Shown here in pieces: positions 15,606-23,946 of a stretch of 41,376 nt of DNA. The DNA is from Paracoccaceae bacterium (GTDB taxonomy: Bacteria > Pseudomonadota > Alphaproteobacteria > Rhodobacterales > Rhodobacteraceae): positions 1 to 41,376 of the forward strand of contig NVUX02000081.1 in NCBI GenBank assembly GCA_002402045.2, given 5' to 3'. The notes beneath the pieces were generated by a model. That model had not been told where the DNA came from and searched no databases. It saw only the letters and a list, made by a program, of their open reading frames with translations. The stretch's first letter is position 1. Each line of letters starts with the position of its first letter. The translations under genes were made by a program, and so were the position numbers.

Positions 15606-16304
15606 TTAGCCTTGAAGGTGATAGGTTTCGTAGGTTTCGCGCTCGAAAATCGGGCAATGATTTAGCCGCCAAACGGCGTCTGGATTGGTTGAATCCAGCT
15701 CAATAACCGCATTTTCTATGCCGTTCGTTGCCATATAGGCCGTTTCCATCGCCACCAAACCCTCGTTGAGCAGCGCCGCTTTTGGTGTTTGCCATAATAT
15801 AGGATCCACGCCAAACCAAGCCAACTCCCAGTGGCCTGCTGTTTGTTTCCTCAGGCTGGAAAACGCGACGACCTTATGGTTTTGCTGAATAAAAAAGGCG
15901 GCTTCAGGCAGGAAGTCCGCTCCAAGAAAAGTTTCCCTCCAACGTTCGCTATCTAAAACTGCTGGCGGGTTTATGTGGTGGGTCGCAAAATAGTGAACCC
16001 TGTGTGCCTCTAGCCATGCCGCTGTAAAACTGGGTTGCGCGGCGAGCGTGCCCCCGCACAAACCCACTTTATTCAGCGAGGCATCCCCTCGCCACCCCCC
16101 CTCAACGGTTTGCCGCGCCAGGGTGAAGCCGTATGAGGAAAGCAACGCAATAGCCTTGGTGTTATGGGCTGGCAAAGTGCAGGTAAACCCGCGTTTTGGG
16201 GGCCGCAAACACGCGGCGTCCAATTCCTTTTTGGTCAAAACCCCCGCACCAATATCCAGCCTTAGAAGCTTTGGGTGCAGCGGGTTTTCCGAAATATGTA
16301 GCAT
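15606..16304 (-). CDS. GNAT-like acyltransferase protein, function unknown
   Basis: 232 residues. The C-terminal half has the look of a GNAT fold: AAFFIQQNHKVVAFSSLRKQ and HWELAWFGVDP (strands beta-3/4), a helix MATNGI and a final IELDSTNPDAVWRLNHCPIF. The N-terminal half ends in LPAHNTKAIALLSSYGFTLAR, which is like the last part of a second GNAT domain, so the protein may be a tandem or rearranged GNAT. The acetyl-CoA P-loop (Q/RxxGxG/A) is not clear in either half. The start codon abuts the stop of the upstream dehydrogenase (16305), so the two are co-transcribed. Substrate unknown. Confidence 0.65.
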   Translation of the reverse strand: MLHISENPLHPKLLRLDIGAGVLTKKELDAACLRPPKRGFTCTLPAHNTKAIALLSSYGFTLARQTVEGGWRGDASLNKVGLCGGTLAAQPSFTAAWLEAHRVHYFATHHINPPAVLDSERWRETFLGADFLPEAAFFIQQNHKVVAFSSLRKQTAGHWELAWFGVDPILWQTPKAALLNEGLVAMETAYMATNGIENAVIELDSTNPDAVWRLNHCPIFERETYETYHLQG

Positions 16305-17183
16305 CTAGGTTTTGTCTAAAACCCTTAACCGCCTAATTAGGCTGCTGGTATCCCAGCGTTGCCCGCCCATGTTTTGTACGTCTTTATAATACTGGTCAAT
16401 CGTGGCTGTCCCCGGCAGGCTGGCCCCGTTGGTTTCGGCTTCGGCCAACACAATGCCAAGGTCTTTGCGCATCCAGTCTACCGCAAAGCCAAAGTCAAAA
16501 TCGTCAGCCAGCATGGTTTTGTAGCGGTTATCCATCTGCCAGCTTCCAGCAGCGCCCTTAGAGATCACATCCACCACGGCCTCGCCGTCCAACCCTGCTT
16601 TTTGGGCAAAATGCAGACCCTCGGAAAGGCCTTGCAGCAGCCCCGCGATGCAAATCTGGTTAACCATTTTGGTCAGCTGCCCTGCCCCGCTTTCCCCCAT
16701 CAAGCGGCAAGATTTGGCAAAAGCCGCAATCACAGGTTCAACCACAGCATACGGCGCGGCATTCCCGCCGCACATCACCGTCAACACTCCGTTTTCGGCG
16801 CCAGCTTGCCCGCCCGAAACCGGACCATCAACAAAGGCAATGCCCTTCTCGTCCGCCTCGGCATACAGCACTCTGGTCACATCCGCAGACGCCGTTGTGT
16901 GGTCCACAAACACCGTGCCAGCGTCCATCCCCGCCAGCGCGCCATCAGCGCCCAGCACCACCGAGCGCAAGTCGTCATCATTGCCCACACAGGCAAACAC
17001 AATCTCGCAGCCCTTCGCCGCTTCGCGCGGCGTTGTCGCCATGCTGCCACCATGCTTGGCCACCCACGCCTCGGCCTTGGCCGTGGTGCGGTTATAAACA
17101 CACACCTCATGCCCCGCGGCCGCCAAATGCCCCGCCATAGGGTAGCCCATTACGCCTAGGCCCAAAAATGCCACTTTTGCCAT
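16305..17183 (-). CDS. NAD(P)-dependent beta-hydroxyacid dehydrogenase (3-hydroxyisobutyrate dehydrogenase family)
   Basis: 292 residues. The Rossmann motif GLGVMGYPMAGHL (residues 8-20) opens an NAD(P)-binding domain, and Asn31-Arg32 (VYNRTTAKAE) after beta-2 suggests NADP preference. The substrate motif DGPVSGGQAGAENG (119-132) and catalytic Lys172 (TKMVNQ) belong to the beta-hydroxyacid dehydrogenases (MmsB, GarR, GLYR types). The exact substrate is unclear: 3-hydroxyisobutyrate, tartronate semialdehyde or succinic semialdehyde are all possible, and no valine or glyoxylate genes are nearby to decide. The gene is immediately followed by the GNAT-like gene on the same strand. Confidence 0.88.
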   Translation of the reverse strand: MAKVAFLGLGVMGYPMAGHLAAAGHEVCVYNRTTAKAEAWVAKHGGSMATTPREAAKGCEIVFACVGNDDDLRSVVLGADGALAGMDAGTVFVDHTTASADVTRVLYAEADEKGIAFVDGPVSGGQAGAENGVLTVMCGGNAAPYAVVEPVIAAFAKSCRLMGESGAGQLTKMVNQICIAGLLQGLSEGLHFAQKAGLDGEAVVDVISKGAAGSWQMDNRYKTMLADDFDFGFAVDWMRKDLGIVLAEAETNGASLPGTATIDQYYKDVQNMGGQRWDTSSLIRRLRVLDKT

Positions 17184-17262
17184 TGTGTTCTCCTGCTCTG
17201 TTGCTCCTTTCGGAATGCCCTGCTATCAGCGCTAGGTCAAGACAGGATCGGATTCTCACCCC

Positions 17263-19716
17263 ATGACCAAGGCGTTTCGCTGGATATTCGGAGGCTTTGT
17301 GGCGCTGCTGTTGCTGGCGATCATTGCGGGCGGGTTTGTCTATTATCTCGCGGCGCGCTCGCTGCCCGACTATAACGGCAGCTATGTTGTTCAGGCCATC
17401 AACGCGCCGGTCGAGATTGTGCGCGACAGCTATGCCGTGCCCCATATTTTTGGCGAAACAGACGCTGATGTGCTGTTTGGCCTTGGCTTTGCCCATGCCC
17501 AAGATCGCCTTTGGCAAATGGAGCTCATGCGACGCACGGCGCAGGGGCGGCTTTCAGAGATTTTCGGACGGGAAACGCTGGAAACTGACAAGCTGATGCG
17601 CTCGCTGGGTATATATATAATTTCGCAGCGCGCCGTATTTGCGCAAACGCCAGATACGCTGGCCATGCTCAATGCCTATTCGGCGGGGGTAAATGCCTGG
17701 GTTGCCACGGTGCGCCGCGAGGCTTTGGGCCGTGGCGCGCCGGAGTTCTTTTTGTTTGACAATGCGATTGCGCCGTGGAGCCCGGCTGACAGCATAGCAT
17801 TGATCAAGCTCATGGCCCTGCAAACCACCGACAAAGCCAGCATGGAAGTGCTGCGCGCCACGCTCTCGTTTCGCATTACGCCAGAGCGGATTGCCGATAT
17901 TTTGCCGGATGCACCCGACGTGCCTTCAACCAATGTTCCGGGGTTTTCGTCACTTTTTCCTGCGGCTACGCTGCGCATGGCCAGCCGCGCGCCAGCATTA
18001 TCCCCGCTGCCGCCCATTGGCTTGGCCGGTGCTTCCAACGCCTTTGCAGCCTCGGGCGCCCGCTCGGCCAGTGGCGGCACGCTTTTGGCCAGTGATCCGC
18101 ATCTTGGCCTCTCCACCCCCGGCATTTGGATGCTGGCGCGGCTGGAGCTGGAAAGCGGTGGCGCAATCGGCGCAACAATTCCGGGCATTCCCGCCGTGCT
18201 GATCGGGCGCAATGATGATTTGGCTTGGGGGCTAACGGCAAGCTACCTTGATGACCAAGACCTGTATCTTGAGCGCCTAAACCCGCAAGACCAAAACGAA
18301 TATTTGACCGAAGACGGGGCGGTGGAATTTACCAGCAAAACCAGCATTATTCCGGTAAAAGACCAGCCCGCTGTAAGCTATGAGCTTCGCTGGGCCAATG
18401 GCAGGCCGGTGCTGCCTGAAAGCGCTTTTGGCGTGGGCCAAATTCAGCCCGATGGCCATTTGTTTTCACTGGCTTGGACTGGGCTTATCGAGGAAGACCG
18501 CTCTATTCAGGCCGCGATTGGCTTGATGCGCGCCCGCTCTGTGGATGCAGGCCGCGCGGCGCTTGTCCATATGGCGGCCCCTGCCAGCAATGTCACCCTC
18601 GCCGACCACGAAAATATTGCCATTGTTACGGCGGGTCTCGTTCCACTGCGCGATGCCGGAAACGAAACGCTTGGGCGTATTCCGGCGCAAGGCTGGCTGG
18701 ACGTGAATGCGTGGCAAGGGTTTAGCCCATTCAGCGAAAATCCGTATATTAAAAACCCCGAAAGCGGCGTGGTGGTCAACACCAATAATGCCCTGCCCGC
18801 TGGCGCGTTCCCCCAGCATTTTAGCTTTGACTGGGGCGACACCCAACGGATTAAACGCGCCACCGATCTGCTAAACGCACGCCAGTTTCACACCCAAAGC
18901 AGCTTCACCTCTATTCAGGTCGACACCGTTTCGATCTCGGCCCGCACATTGCTGCCCCTGATGGGGCAAAACCTGTGGCTGGCAGACCAAGAAGCCCCCC
19001 CGGGCACCCACCGCGCCCGCCGCCGCGAGGCCCTTGGGCTGCTTTCCCAGTGGAATGGCGACATGGGGCAACATGACCCCGAGCCACTGATTTATGCGGC
19101 ATGGGTGCGTGCCCTACAGCGGCGGTTGATAGCCGACGATCTTGGCCAGCTTTCCGGCGGCCTCACCCGCGTAAACCCGCTGTTTATCGAGCGCGTTTTT
19201 CGCGATGTTAGCGGAGCTTCTATTTGGTGTGATATTGGCCCAAGCTTGGAGCGTGAAACATGTCAGCAAATGGCCTCGGTGGCGCTGGATGATGCGTTAT
19301 TGGAGTTGGAGCGAGACTACGGCAGCGATATTAACCGCTGGCGCTGGGGCGCAGCGCATTTGGCTTTTCAGGAAAACAAAACGCTTGGAAGAATACCTAT
19401 GGTGAGTTGGCTGGCCAACATTTGGCAGGAAACCCCGGGAGGCGATAACACGCTCCTGCGCGGCCAAACCCGCTCAATGGGCAGTGCCCCCTACACAAAT
19501 ATCCACGCCGCCGGCTTTCGGATGGTGGTTGATTTTGATACCCCGGATAATTCGGTTTATATATCCGCGACCGGCCAAAGCGGCCACTTGCTGTCGCGCT
19601 ATTATGATGACCTATCGGTGATCTGGCGGCGCGCTGAATTCATTCCGATGACGCTCGACCCGGCCAACCCGCGCGGGGCGGCGGCGGGGATTACGCGGCT
19701 AATACCAGCTCATTGA
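17263..19716 (+). CDS. Penicillin acylase family (Ntn hydrolase) protein
   Basis: 817 residues, anchored by an N-terminal membrane segment (about 9-31), so it acts in the periplasm. The alpha-subunit part contains PVEIVRDSYAVPHIFGETDADVLFGLGFAHAQDRLWQME, here spanning about residues 49-87, characteristic of the family. The likely autocatalytic site is before Ser258 in AGASNAFAASG (255-265): Ser-Asn begins the beta subunit as in penicillin G acylase. SDPHLGLSTPG follows at about 277-287. Such enzymes cleave penicillins, acyl-homoserine lactones (PvdQ type) or other N-acyl amides; the native substrate is not known here. Quorum-signal turnover is a possibility, not a finding. Divergent from the dehydrogenase gene. 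Confidence 0.9.
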   Translation: MTKAFRWIFGGFVALLLLAIIAGGFVYYLAARSLPDYNGSYVVQAINAPVEIVRDSYAVPHIFGETDADVLFGLGFAHAQDRLWQMELMRRTAQGRLSEIFGRETLETDKLMRSLGIYIISQRAVFAQTPDTLAMLNAYSAGVNAWVATVRREALGRGAPEFFLFDNAIAPWSPADSIALIKLMALQTTDKASMEVLRATLSFRITPERIADILPDAPDVPSTNVPGFSSLFPAATLRMASRAPALSPLPPIGLAGASNAFAASGARSASGGTLLASDPHLGLSTPGIWMLARLELESGGAIGATIPGIPAVLIGRNDDLAWGLTASYLDDQDLYLERLNPQDQNEYLTEDGAVEFTSKTSIIPVKDQPAVSYELRWANGRPVLPESAFGVGQIQPDGHLFSLAWTGLIEEDRSIQAAIGLMRARSVDAGRAALVHMAAPASNVTLADHENIAIVTAGLVPLRDAGNETLGRIPAQGWLDVNAWQGFSPFSENPYIKNPESGVVVNTNNALPAGAFPQHFSFDWGDTQRIKRATDLLNARQFHTQSSFTSIQVDTVSISARTLLPLMGQNLWLADQEAPPGTHRARRREALGLLSQWNGDMGQHDPEPLIYAAWVRALQRRLIADDLGQLSGGLTRVNPLFIERVFRDVSGASIWCDIGPSLERETCQQMASVALDDALLELERDYGSDINRWRWGAAHLAFQENKTLGRIPMVSWLANIWQETPGGDNTLLRGQTRSMGSAPYTNIHAAGFRMVVDFDTPDNSVYISATGQSGHLLSRYYDDLSVIWRRAEFIPMTLDPANPRGAAAGITRLIPAH

Positions 19717-19967
19717 CAGATAGCGCCCATGGCGGCGCGGCGGCTCCTGCGCTTGCGGCGAGGCCCGCACACGCGCCGCGCCGAAGCTTTGTCTATTGTG
19801 GCCAATGATCTTGGCGCAGGCTTAGCCGCGCGGCGCGGGCAAGCCATCACCAAGCAAAACAATCTCAAACGCGCCGCCACCGTCACGGCTGGGGCAACTC
19901 TCCCCCTTGAGAAAACCTTCACCAACCGCTACCAATCCCCCATCATCCCTTAGCCAAAGGCCGCGCC

Positions 19968-21269
19968 ATGATTCCCCGTTATTCCCGCCCCGAAATGGTA
20001 TCCATCTGGTCTCCAGAGACCAAATTTCGCATCTGGTTTGAAATCGAGGCCCATGCTTCTGATGCTCAAGCCAAGCTCGGGGTTATTCCGCAAGCGAATG
20101 CAGACGCCCTTTGGAGAGCCAAGGATGTGGAATTTGACGTGGCGAAGATTGATGCCATCGAGGCCGTGACCAAGCATGACGTTATCGCGTTTCTCACCCA
20201 TCTTGCCGATATTGTTGGCAATGAAGATGCCCGTTTTGTGCATCAGGGGTTAACGAGTTCTGACGTGCTCGACACCTGTTTTAACGTGCAGCTAACCCGC
20301 GCAACCGATCTGATTTTGGCCGATATAGACGCGCTGCTGGCCGCCCTTAAGCGCCGCGCTATAGAGCATAAGATGACCATCCGTATTGGCCGCAGCCACG
20401 GGATTCATGCAGAGCCAACCACAATGGGCCTGACGTTTGCGCGCTTTTATGCCGAGATGGACCGCAACCGCACCCGGCTTGTGGCCGCGCGGGCTGAAAT
20501 TGCGACAGGTGCGCTTTCAGGGGCCGTTGGCACCTTTGCCAATATTGACCCGAGCGTTGAAGAGTATGTGTGTGCAAAGCTTGGCTTAACGCCCGAGCCT
20601 ATTTCCACCCAAGTTATTCCCCGCGACCGCCACGCCGCCTTTTTTGCCGCGCTGGGTGTGGTTGGCGCTTCGATCGAAAATATCGCGACCGAAATTCGCC
20701 ATATGCAGCGCACTGAGGTGCTGGAAGCCGAGGAGTTCTTCTCCAAAGGGCAAAAAGGCTCATCCGCCATGCCCCATAAACGCAACCCTGTTTTGTCAGA
20801 AAACCTAACCGGCCTTGCGCGCCTTATACGCATGGCCGTTGTGCCTGCGCTAGAAAACGTAACCTTATGGCATGAGCGCGATATTTCGCACTCGTCCGTT
20901 GAGCGCAATATCGGGCCAGACACCACAATCACGTTGGATTTCGCACTTAGTCGCCTTACAGGCCTTGTTGATAAATTGGTTATTTACCCAGAAAATATGC
21001 TGGCGAATATGAATAAATTTCAAGGGCTTGTGCATTCTCAGCGGGTACTGTTGGAGCTGACGCAAAAGGGCCTCTCACGGGAAGACAGCTATAGCGTCGT
21101 GCAGCGCAATGCTATGCGCGTGTGGGAAGAAGGGGCCGATTTTATGACCGAGCTGAAGGCCGACCCTGACGTGACAGCTGTGATGACAGATGCTGAAATT
21201 GAAGCCAAGTTTGACCTTGGCTACCACACCAAACATGTGGAAACTATTTTCAAACGTGTGTTTGGCTGA
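19968..21269 (+). CDS. purB: Adenylosuccinate lyase
   Basis: 433 residues. Catalyses two beta-eliminations in purine synthesis: SAICAR to AICAR and adenylosuccinate to AMP, each releasing fumarate. The fumarase/aspartase-family signature GSSAMPHKRNP (264-274) includes the mobile catalytic serine, and the general-acid His is in GRSHGIHAEPTT (141-152). TSSDVLDT (96-103) is the third conserved block. Length is normal. A 251-base gap upstream holds no convincing gene. Downstream lies a convergent stress-protein gene. The purC-purS-purQ group is 2 kb away but separated by minus-strand genes, so purB is a separate transcript. Confidence 0.97.
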   Translation: MIPRYSRPEMVSIWSPETKFRIWFEIEAHASDAQAKLGVIPQANADALWRAKDVEFDVAKIDAIEAVTKHDVIAFLTHLADIVGNEDARFVHQGLTSSDVLDTCFNVQLTRATDLILADIDALLAALKRRAIEHKMTIRIGRSHGIHAEPTTMGLTFARFYAEMDRNRTRLVAARAEIATGALSGAVGTFANIDPSVEEYVCAKLGLTPEPISTQVIPRDRHAAFFAALGVVGASIENIATEIRHMQRTEVLEAEEFFSKGQKGSSAMPHKRNPVLSENLTGLARLIRMAVVPALENVTLWHERDISHSSVERNIGPDTTITLDFALSRLTGLVDKLVIYPENMLANMNKFQGLVHSQRVLLELTQKGLSREDSYSVVQRNAMRVWEEGADFMTELKADPDVTAVMTDAEIEAKFDLGYHTKHVETIFKRVFG

Positions 21270-21330
21270 TCCGCTCAATACGCCCTGCAGGCGGCGCACA
21301 CGCTTTCACCTGCTTTGCAATATAGCACTC

Positions 21331-21441
21331 GCGCCGCGCTTTAACCGCGGCGCATTTGGCTAAGTGACTATTTCACATATGCAAAAGCTGCAGCGCGGCG
21401 CGAAACGAAGGCTGCAAAACAGTGCAACCTTGCCGCGCCGC
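21331..21441. repeat. Convergent purB/usp intergenic hairpins built from GCGCCGCG modules
   Basis: GCGCCGCG (21331-21338) pairs with CGCGGCGC (21346-21353) over a 7-base loop. A second pair, GCGGCGCG (21395-21402) and CGCGCCGC (21434-21441), is spaced by 31 bases. Neither has a T tract. The placement between two gene ends suggests bidirectional termination or mRNA end protection. Confidence 0.4.
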
Positions 21442-21446
21442 CACTG

Positions 21447-22292
21447 TTATTCTGACATCATCACCGGCGCTGTCATTTGATGCAAAATAGAGTTGGTGAC
21501 CCCGCCAAAAGCCTTTTCGCGCAGGCGAGAATGGCCAAAGGCACCCATCACCAGCAAATCAGCCCCGGTATCAGCGATGTGGTTCAAAATCACAGTATCC
21601 ACGCCCACTTCGGGGTGGGTGCGCTGCACCACTTTGGCCTTTATCCCGTAGCGCGCCAGATGGTCCACAAGGTTTTCGCCCTGTTGTCCACCAAACTCGT
21701 CGCTGCGTTTCTTCGGGTTAACCACCAGCACGTCAACCTCGTCGCGCGCCATCAGCATCGGAATGGCGTCATTCACCGCGCGCACGGCCTTTTTGCTGCC
21801 GTCCCACGCGATCACGGCGCGGCGGGTTTTGCGCTCAAAACGGCCAATATACGGCACCACATAAACAGGGCGGCCAGAGCTGTGCAGAACGGCCTCCAAT
21901 AGCGCCTCCTGAAAGGCGCGCCCGGCTGAATCAGGGTTGGGCTGCCCAACAAAAATCAGATCAGCATGCCGTGCAAAAAATGCCAGCCTTGAAGCCGCTT
22001 TTGTCGCTGGGCATTCGATAATCCGAACAGCATAATCCACGCCGGCATCCTTGGCCGCCGCCTCAAATTTCGCCACCGCGCTCTTTGCGGATTTTTTCAC
22101 AATATCGGCTTGCGCTTCTGTCAAACTAGCCGGAAAATCTATGCCGATATAGGTGGAAATCGTCGATTCCAGCGCCATTGCCAGCCCCGTAACGCGCGCA
22201 CCTTCGCGCTTTGCCAACGCTATCGAGGCCGCCACGCGGGCCGCACAAATATCGGTATCATCCAAATGAACCAGTACATCTTTGTAAGACAT
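21447..22292 (-). CDS. Tandem universal stress protein (UspA family)
   Basis: 281 residues forming two Usp domains in tandem (about 1-145 and 155-281), like E. coli UspE. The first begins MSYKDVLVHLDD. The second ends with the nucleotide-binding pattern GAFGHSRLREKAFGGVTNSIL (about 253-273), i.e. the G-x2-G-x9-G(S/T) loop, suggesting ATP binding in that half. A perfect FNR-type box lies 56 bases upstream of the start, so expression is probably induced at low oxygen. In related bacteria Usp genes of this kind belong to the FnrL/Anr response. The neighbour upstream is a tiny membrane protein with its own FNR box. Confidence 0.9.
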   Translation of the reverse strand: MSYKDVLVHLDDTDICAARVAASIALAKREGARVTGLAMALESTISTYIGIDFPASLTEAQADIVKKSAKSAVAKFEAAAKDAGVDYAVRIIECPATKAASRLAFFARHADLIFVGQPNPDSAGRAFQEALLEAVLHSSGRPVYVVPYIGRFERKTRRAVIAWDGSKKAVRAVNDAIPMLMARDEVDVLVVNPKKRSDEFGGQQGENLVDHLARYGIKAKVVQRTHPEVGVDTVILNHIADTGADLLVMGAFGHSRLREKAFGGVTNSILHQMTAPVMMSE

Positions 22293-22320
22293 TTCATTCT
22301 CCTTCAGGGTTTCCTGAGCC

Positions 22321-22326
22321 TAGTTA
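22321..22326 (-). promoter_or_regulatory. Candidate -10 element of the usp promoter
   Basis: TAACTA on the minus strand is centred about 31 bp downstream of the FNR-box centre. That places the box near -41, the class II activator position. Confidence 0.4.
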
Positions 22327-22347
22327 CCAGCCCACTTGCTTCCCGTT

Positions 22348-22361
22348 TTGATCTCTATCAA
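22348..22361 (-). promoter_or_regulatory. Perfect FNR/FnrL box upstream of usp
   Basis: TTGATAGAGATCAA on the minus strand matches the FNR consensus TTGAT-N4-ATCAA at every fixed position. It precedes the tandem Usp gene and should drive it under oxygen limitation. Confidence 0.8.
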
Positions 22362-22393
22362 TTCAGAAAGAATAAATATTGCACCGCACAAAA

Positions 22394-22424
22394 AACCACG
22401 CCAAAACGGGGTTTTGGCGTGGTT
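22394..22424 (-). terminator. Rho-independent terminator after the small membrane protein gene
   Basis: A perfect 14-bp stem, AACCACGCCAAAAC / GTTTTGGCGTGGTT, with a 3-base loop. On the minus strand it is followed by a run of T residues. It isolates the usp promoter from the upstream genes. Confidence 0.88.
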
Positions 22425-22442
22425 AAATAGACGATCGGGCCG

Positions 22443-22628
22443 CTATCCCATTTCTTTAATGGCTCTCGCGATGTAATATGAGGCCGGCAGCGCCAAAATG
22501 GCCCCGGCCACCGCGGCTATAACAACATATCTTAGGGTGTCATAGCCCGATGCCAAAGCGATGACGATAAATATCCCCATCAAAGTGGAGCTCGCGATTG
22601 TATATATCAAAGATGCAATTCTCAGCAT
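22443..22628 (-). CDS. Small two-span membrane protein
   Basis: 61 residues: two hydrophobic segments (about 3-25 and 34-56) and a short basic tail ending in IARAIKEMG. Small proteins of this build in Rhodobacterales databases often carry the misplaced name 'CTP synthetase'; there is no enzyme motif here. The start is supported by an AGGAGA site (complement of 22633-22641). A perfect FNR box lies 61-74 bases upstream of the start codon, so it may be part of a low-oxygen response, perhaps acting on a respiratory or transport complex. The gene is bounded by a strong terminator. Confidence 0.75.
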   Translation of the reverse strand: MLRIASLIYTIASSTLMGIFIVIALASGYDTLRYVVIAAVAGAILALPASYYIARAIKEMG

Positions 22629-22650
22629 TGTAGTTCTCCTGTGCTATTCT

Positions 22651-22683
22651 CTTGGGCCGAGGTCTATCCGACCTCGGCCCAAG
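22651..22683 (-). other. Perfect 14-bp hairpin downstream of the ATPase inhibitor gene
   Basis: CTTGGGCCGAGGTC and its exact complement flank a 5-base loop. No T tract follows on either strand, so it is not a clear intrinsic terminator. It lies between an FNR box and the small membrane gene, so it would also fall in the promoter or 5' leader of that gene. Confidence 0.6.
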
Positions 22684-22688
22684 GGTCC

Positions 22689-22702
22689 TTGATCGAGATC
22701 AA
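22689..22702 (-). promoter_or_regulatory. Second perfect FNR/FnrL box
   Basis: TTGATCGAGATCAA is a full palindromic match to TTGAT-N4-ATCAA. It sits 2 bases past the stop codon of the zeta-inhibitor gene and upstream of the 61-residue membrane protein gene. Confidence 0.72.
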
Positions 22703-22704
22703 CG

Positions 22705-23025
22705 CTAACCTTGTGTGATTTCCTGAGCGGCCTGTGACGCAAAAGACGCAAGCTTAGATCCGATCACAACCTTGCTCATCTTGGGCCTAATCCCACTTAA
22801 ATCCTTATGAACTTTGCGGATCACGTCTTCGTGGCCAGCTTCTTTAAGCTCGGAGATAATAACCTCCACTGCATATTTATCGGCATCTTCGCCAGATTTC
22901 CCAAGAAGTTCTGCGGCCCACAGGCCCAGAAGTTTGTTGGCGCGGGCCGCAATATTAAATTCTACGGCTGCATCATGGACGAATTTGTTTTCGAAGGCGG
23001 ATTCACGATCATTAAACATCGGCAT
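22705..23025 (-). CDS. ATPase inhibitor subunit zeta (DUF1476)
   Basis: 106 residues, the size of the alphaproteobacterial zeta subunit that blocks hydrolysis by the F1-ATPase, first described in Paracoccus denitrificans. The N-terminal inhibitory stretch FNDRESAFENKFVHD (residues 4-18) and the following four-helix domain (AARANKLLGLWAAELLGKSG, about 26-45) match the family. It keeps the ATP synthase from running backwards when the proton gradient falls. The start follows an AGGAGC site. It is divergent from purC, a common neighbour in Rhodobacterales. A position beside FNR-box genes fits a low-energy or low-oxygen theme. Confidence 0.92.
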   Translation of the reverse strand: MPMFNDRESAFENKFVHDAAVEFNIAARANKLLGLWAAELLGKSGEDADKYAVEVIISELKEAGHEDVIRKVHKDLSGIRPKMSKVVIGSKLASFASQAAQEITQG

Positions 23026-23172
23026 TTTATGGCTCCTAAAGCGGTGGGTCGTTAGAAACTAGATAGCAGCCCTTCCCCCCTTGTTTCAAGTACCGCAGTT
23101 GCGAATCCTTGCGTCAAACCCGCCTACCCCCTATAGAGCGCCTATCCAACCTGATATTTGCGGAGCACACCC

Positions 23173-23934
23173 ATGGCACGGCGTAAAATGATTTATGAAG
23201 GCAAGGCCAAAATCATCTATGAAGGGCCTGAGCCCGGCACAGTTGTGCAATATTTCAAAGATGATGCCACGGCCTTTAATGCCGAAAAACATGCGGTGAT
23301 CGAGGGCAAGGGCGTGTTGAACAACCGCCTGTCTGAGCATTTCATGACCGGCCTAAACGCGATTGGCGTGCCTACGCACTTCATCCGTCGGCTTAATATG
23401 CGTGAGCAGCTGGTAAAACAGGTTGAAATCATCCCTCTTGAGGTTGTGGTGCGCAATATCGCTGCGGGCTCTATGTCTAAGCGGCTTGGCATTGAGGAAG
23501 GCACCCTTTTGCCCCGCCCTATTGTTGAGTTTTATTATAAAGACGATAGCTTGGGTGACCCGATGGTGACCGAGGAGCACGCGATTGCTTTTGGCTGGGC
23601 CACCCAGCATGATCTGGACGAGATGATCAGCCTCGCGCTGCGGGTTAATGACTTTCTGTCAGGCATTATGTTTGGCATCGGCATTAAACTGGTGGATTTC
23701 AAAATCGAGATCGGCCGGGTTTATGATGGCGATTTCCAGCGCCTGATCGTGGCCGACGAAATCTCTCCCGATAGCTGCCGCTTGTGGGACATTGAAACCG
23801 GCGCGAAGCTGGATAAAGACGTGTTTCGGCATGACCTAGGCAGCCTTGCCGATGCCTATACCGAGCTGGCCACCCGCCTTGGCGTAATGCCGAAGAAATC
23901 TGGCAATGGAACTGGCCCCAAGCTGGTTCACTAA
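23173..23934 (+). CDS. purC: Phosphoribosylaminoimidazole-succinocarboxamide synthase
   Basis: 253 residues. Joins CAIR and aspartate with ATP to form SAICAR, step eight of purine synthesis. [18 protein letters not shown] (residues 6-23) is the start of the SAICAR-synthetase fold; [13 protein letters not shown] (about 44-56) and the ATP/metal segment VDFKIEIGR (about 178-186) with [13 protein letters not shown] (about 196-208) are the family signatures. ATG 23173 is preferred to the in-frame ATG at 23158 because of the GGAG at 23162-23165 and family alignment. It leads a purC-purS-(DUF3592)-purQ run; purS follows after 12 bases. Confidence 0.97.
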   Translation: MARRKMIYEGKAKIIYEGPEPGTVVQYFKDDATAFNAEKHAVIEGKGVLNNRLSEHFMTGLNAIGVPTHFIRRLNMREQLVKQVEIIPLEVVVRNIAAGSMSKRLGIEEGTLLPRPIVEFYYKDDSLGDPMVTEEHAIAFGWATQHDLDEMISLALRVNDFLSGIMFGIGIKLVDFKIEIGRVYDGDFQRLIVADEISPDSCRLWDIETGAKLDKDVFRHDLGSLADAYTELATRLGVMPKKSGNGTGPKLVH

Positions 23935-23946
23935 AGGAGTTTCCCC

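Noticed and set aside
19717-19967. Short frames on both strands between the penicillin-acylase gene and purB
   Set aside because: Arg/Ala-rich translations without family features, and no ribosome site that stands out; treated as intergenic.
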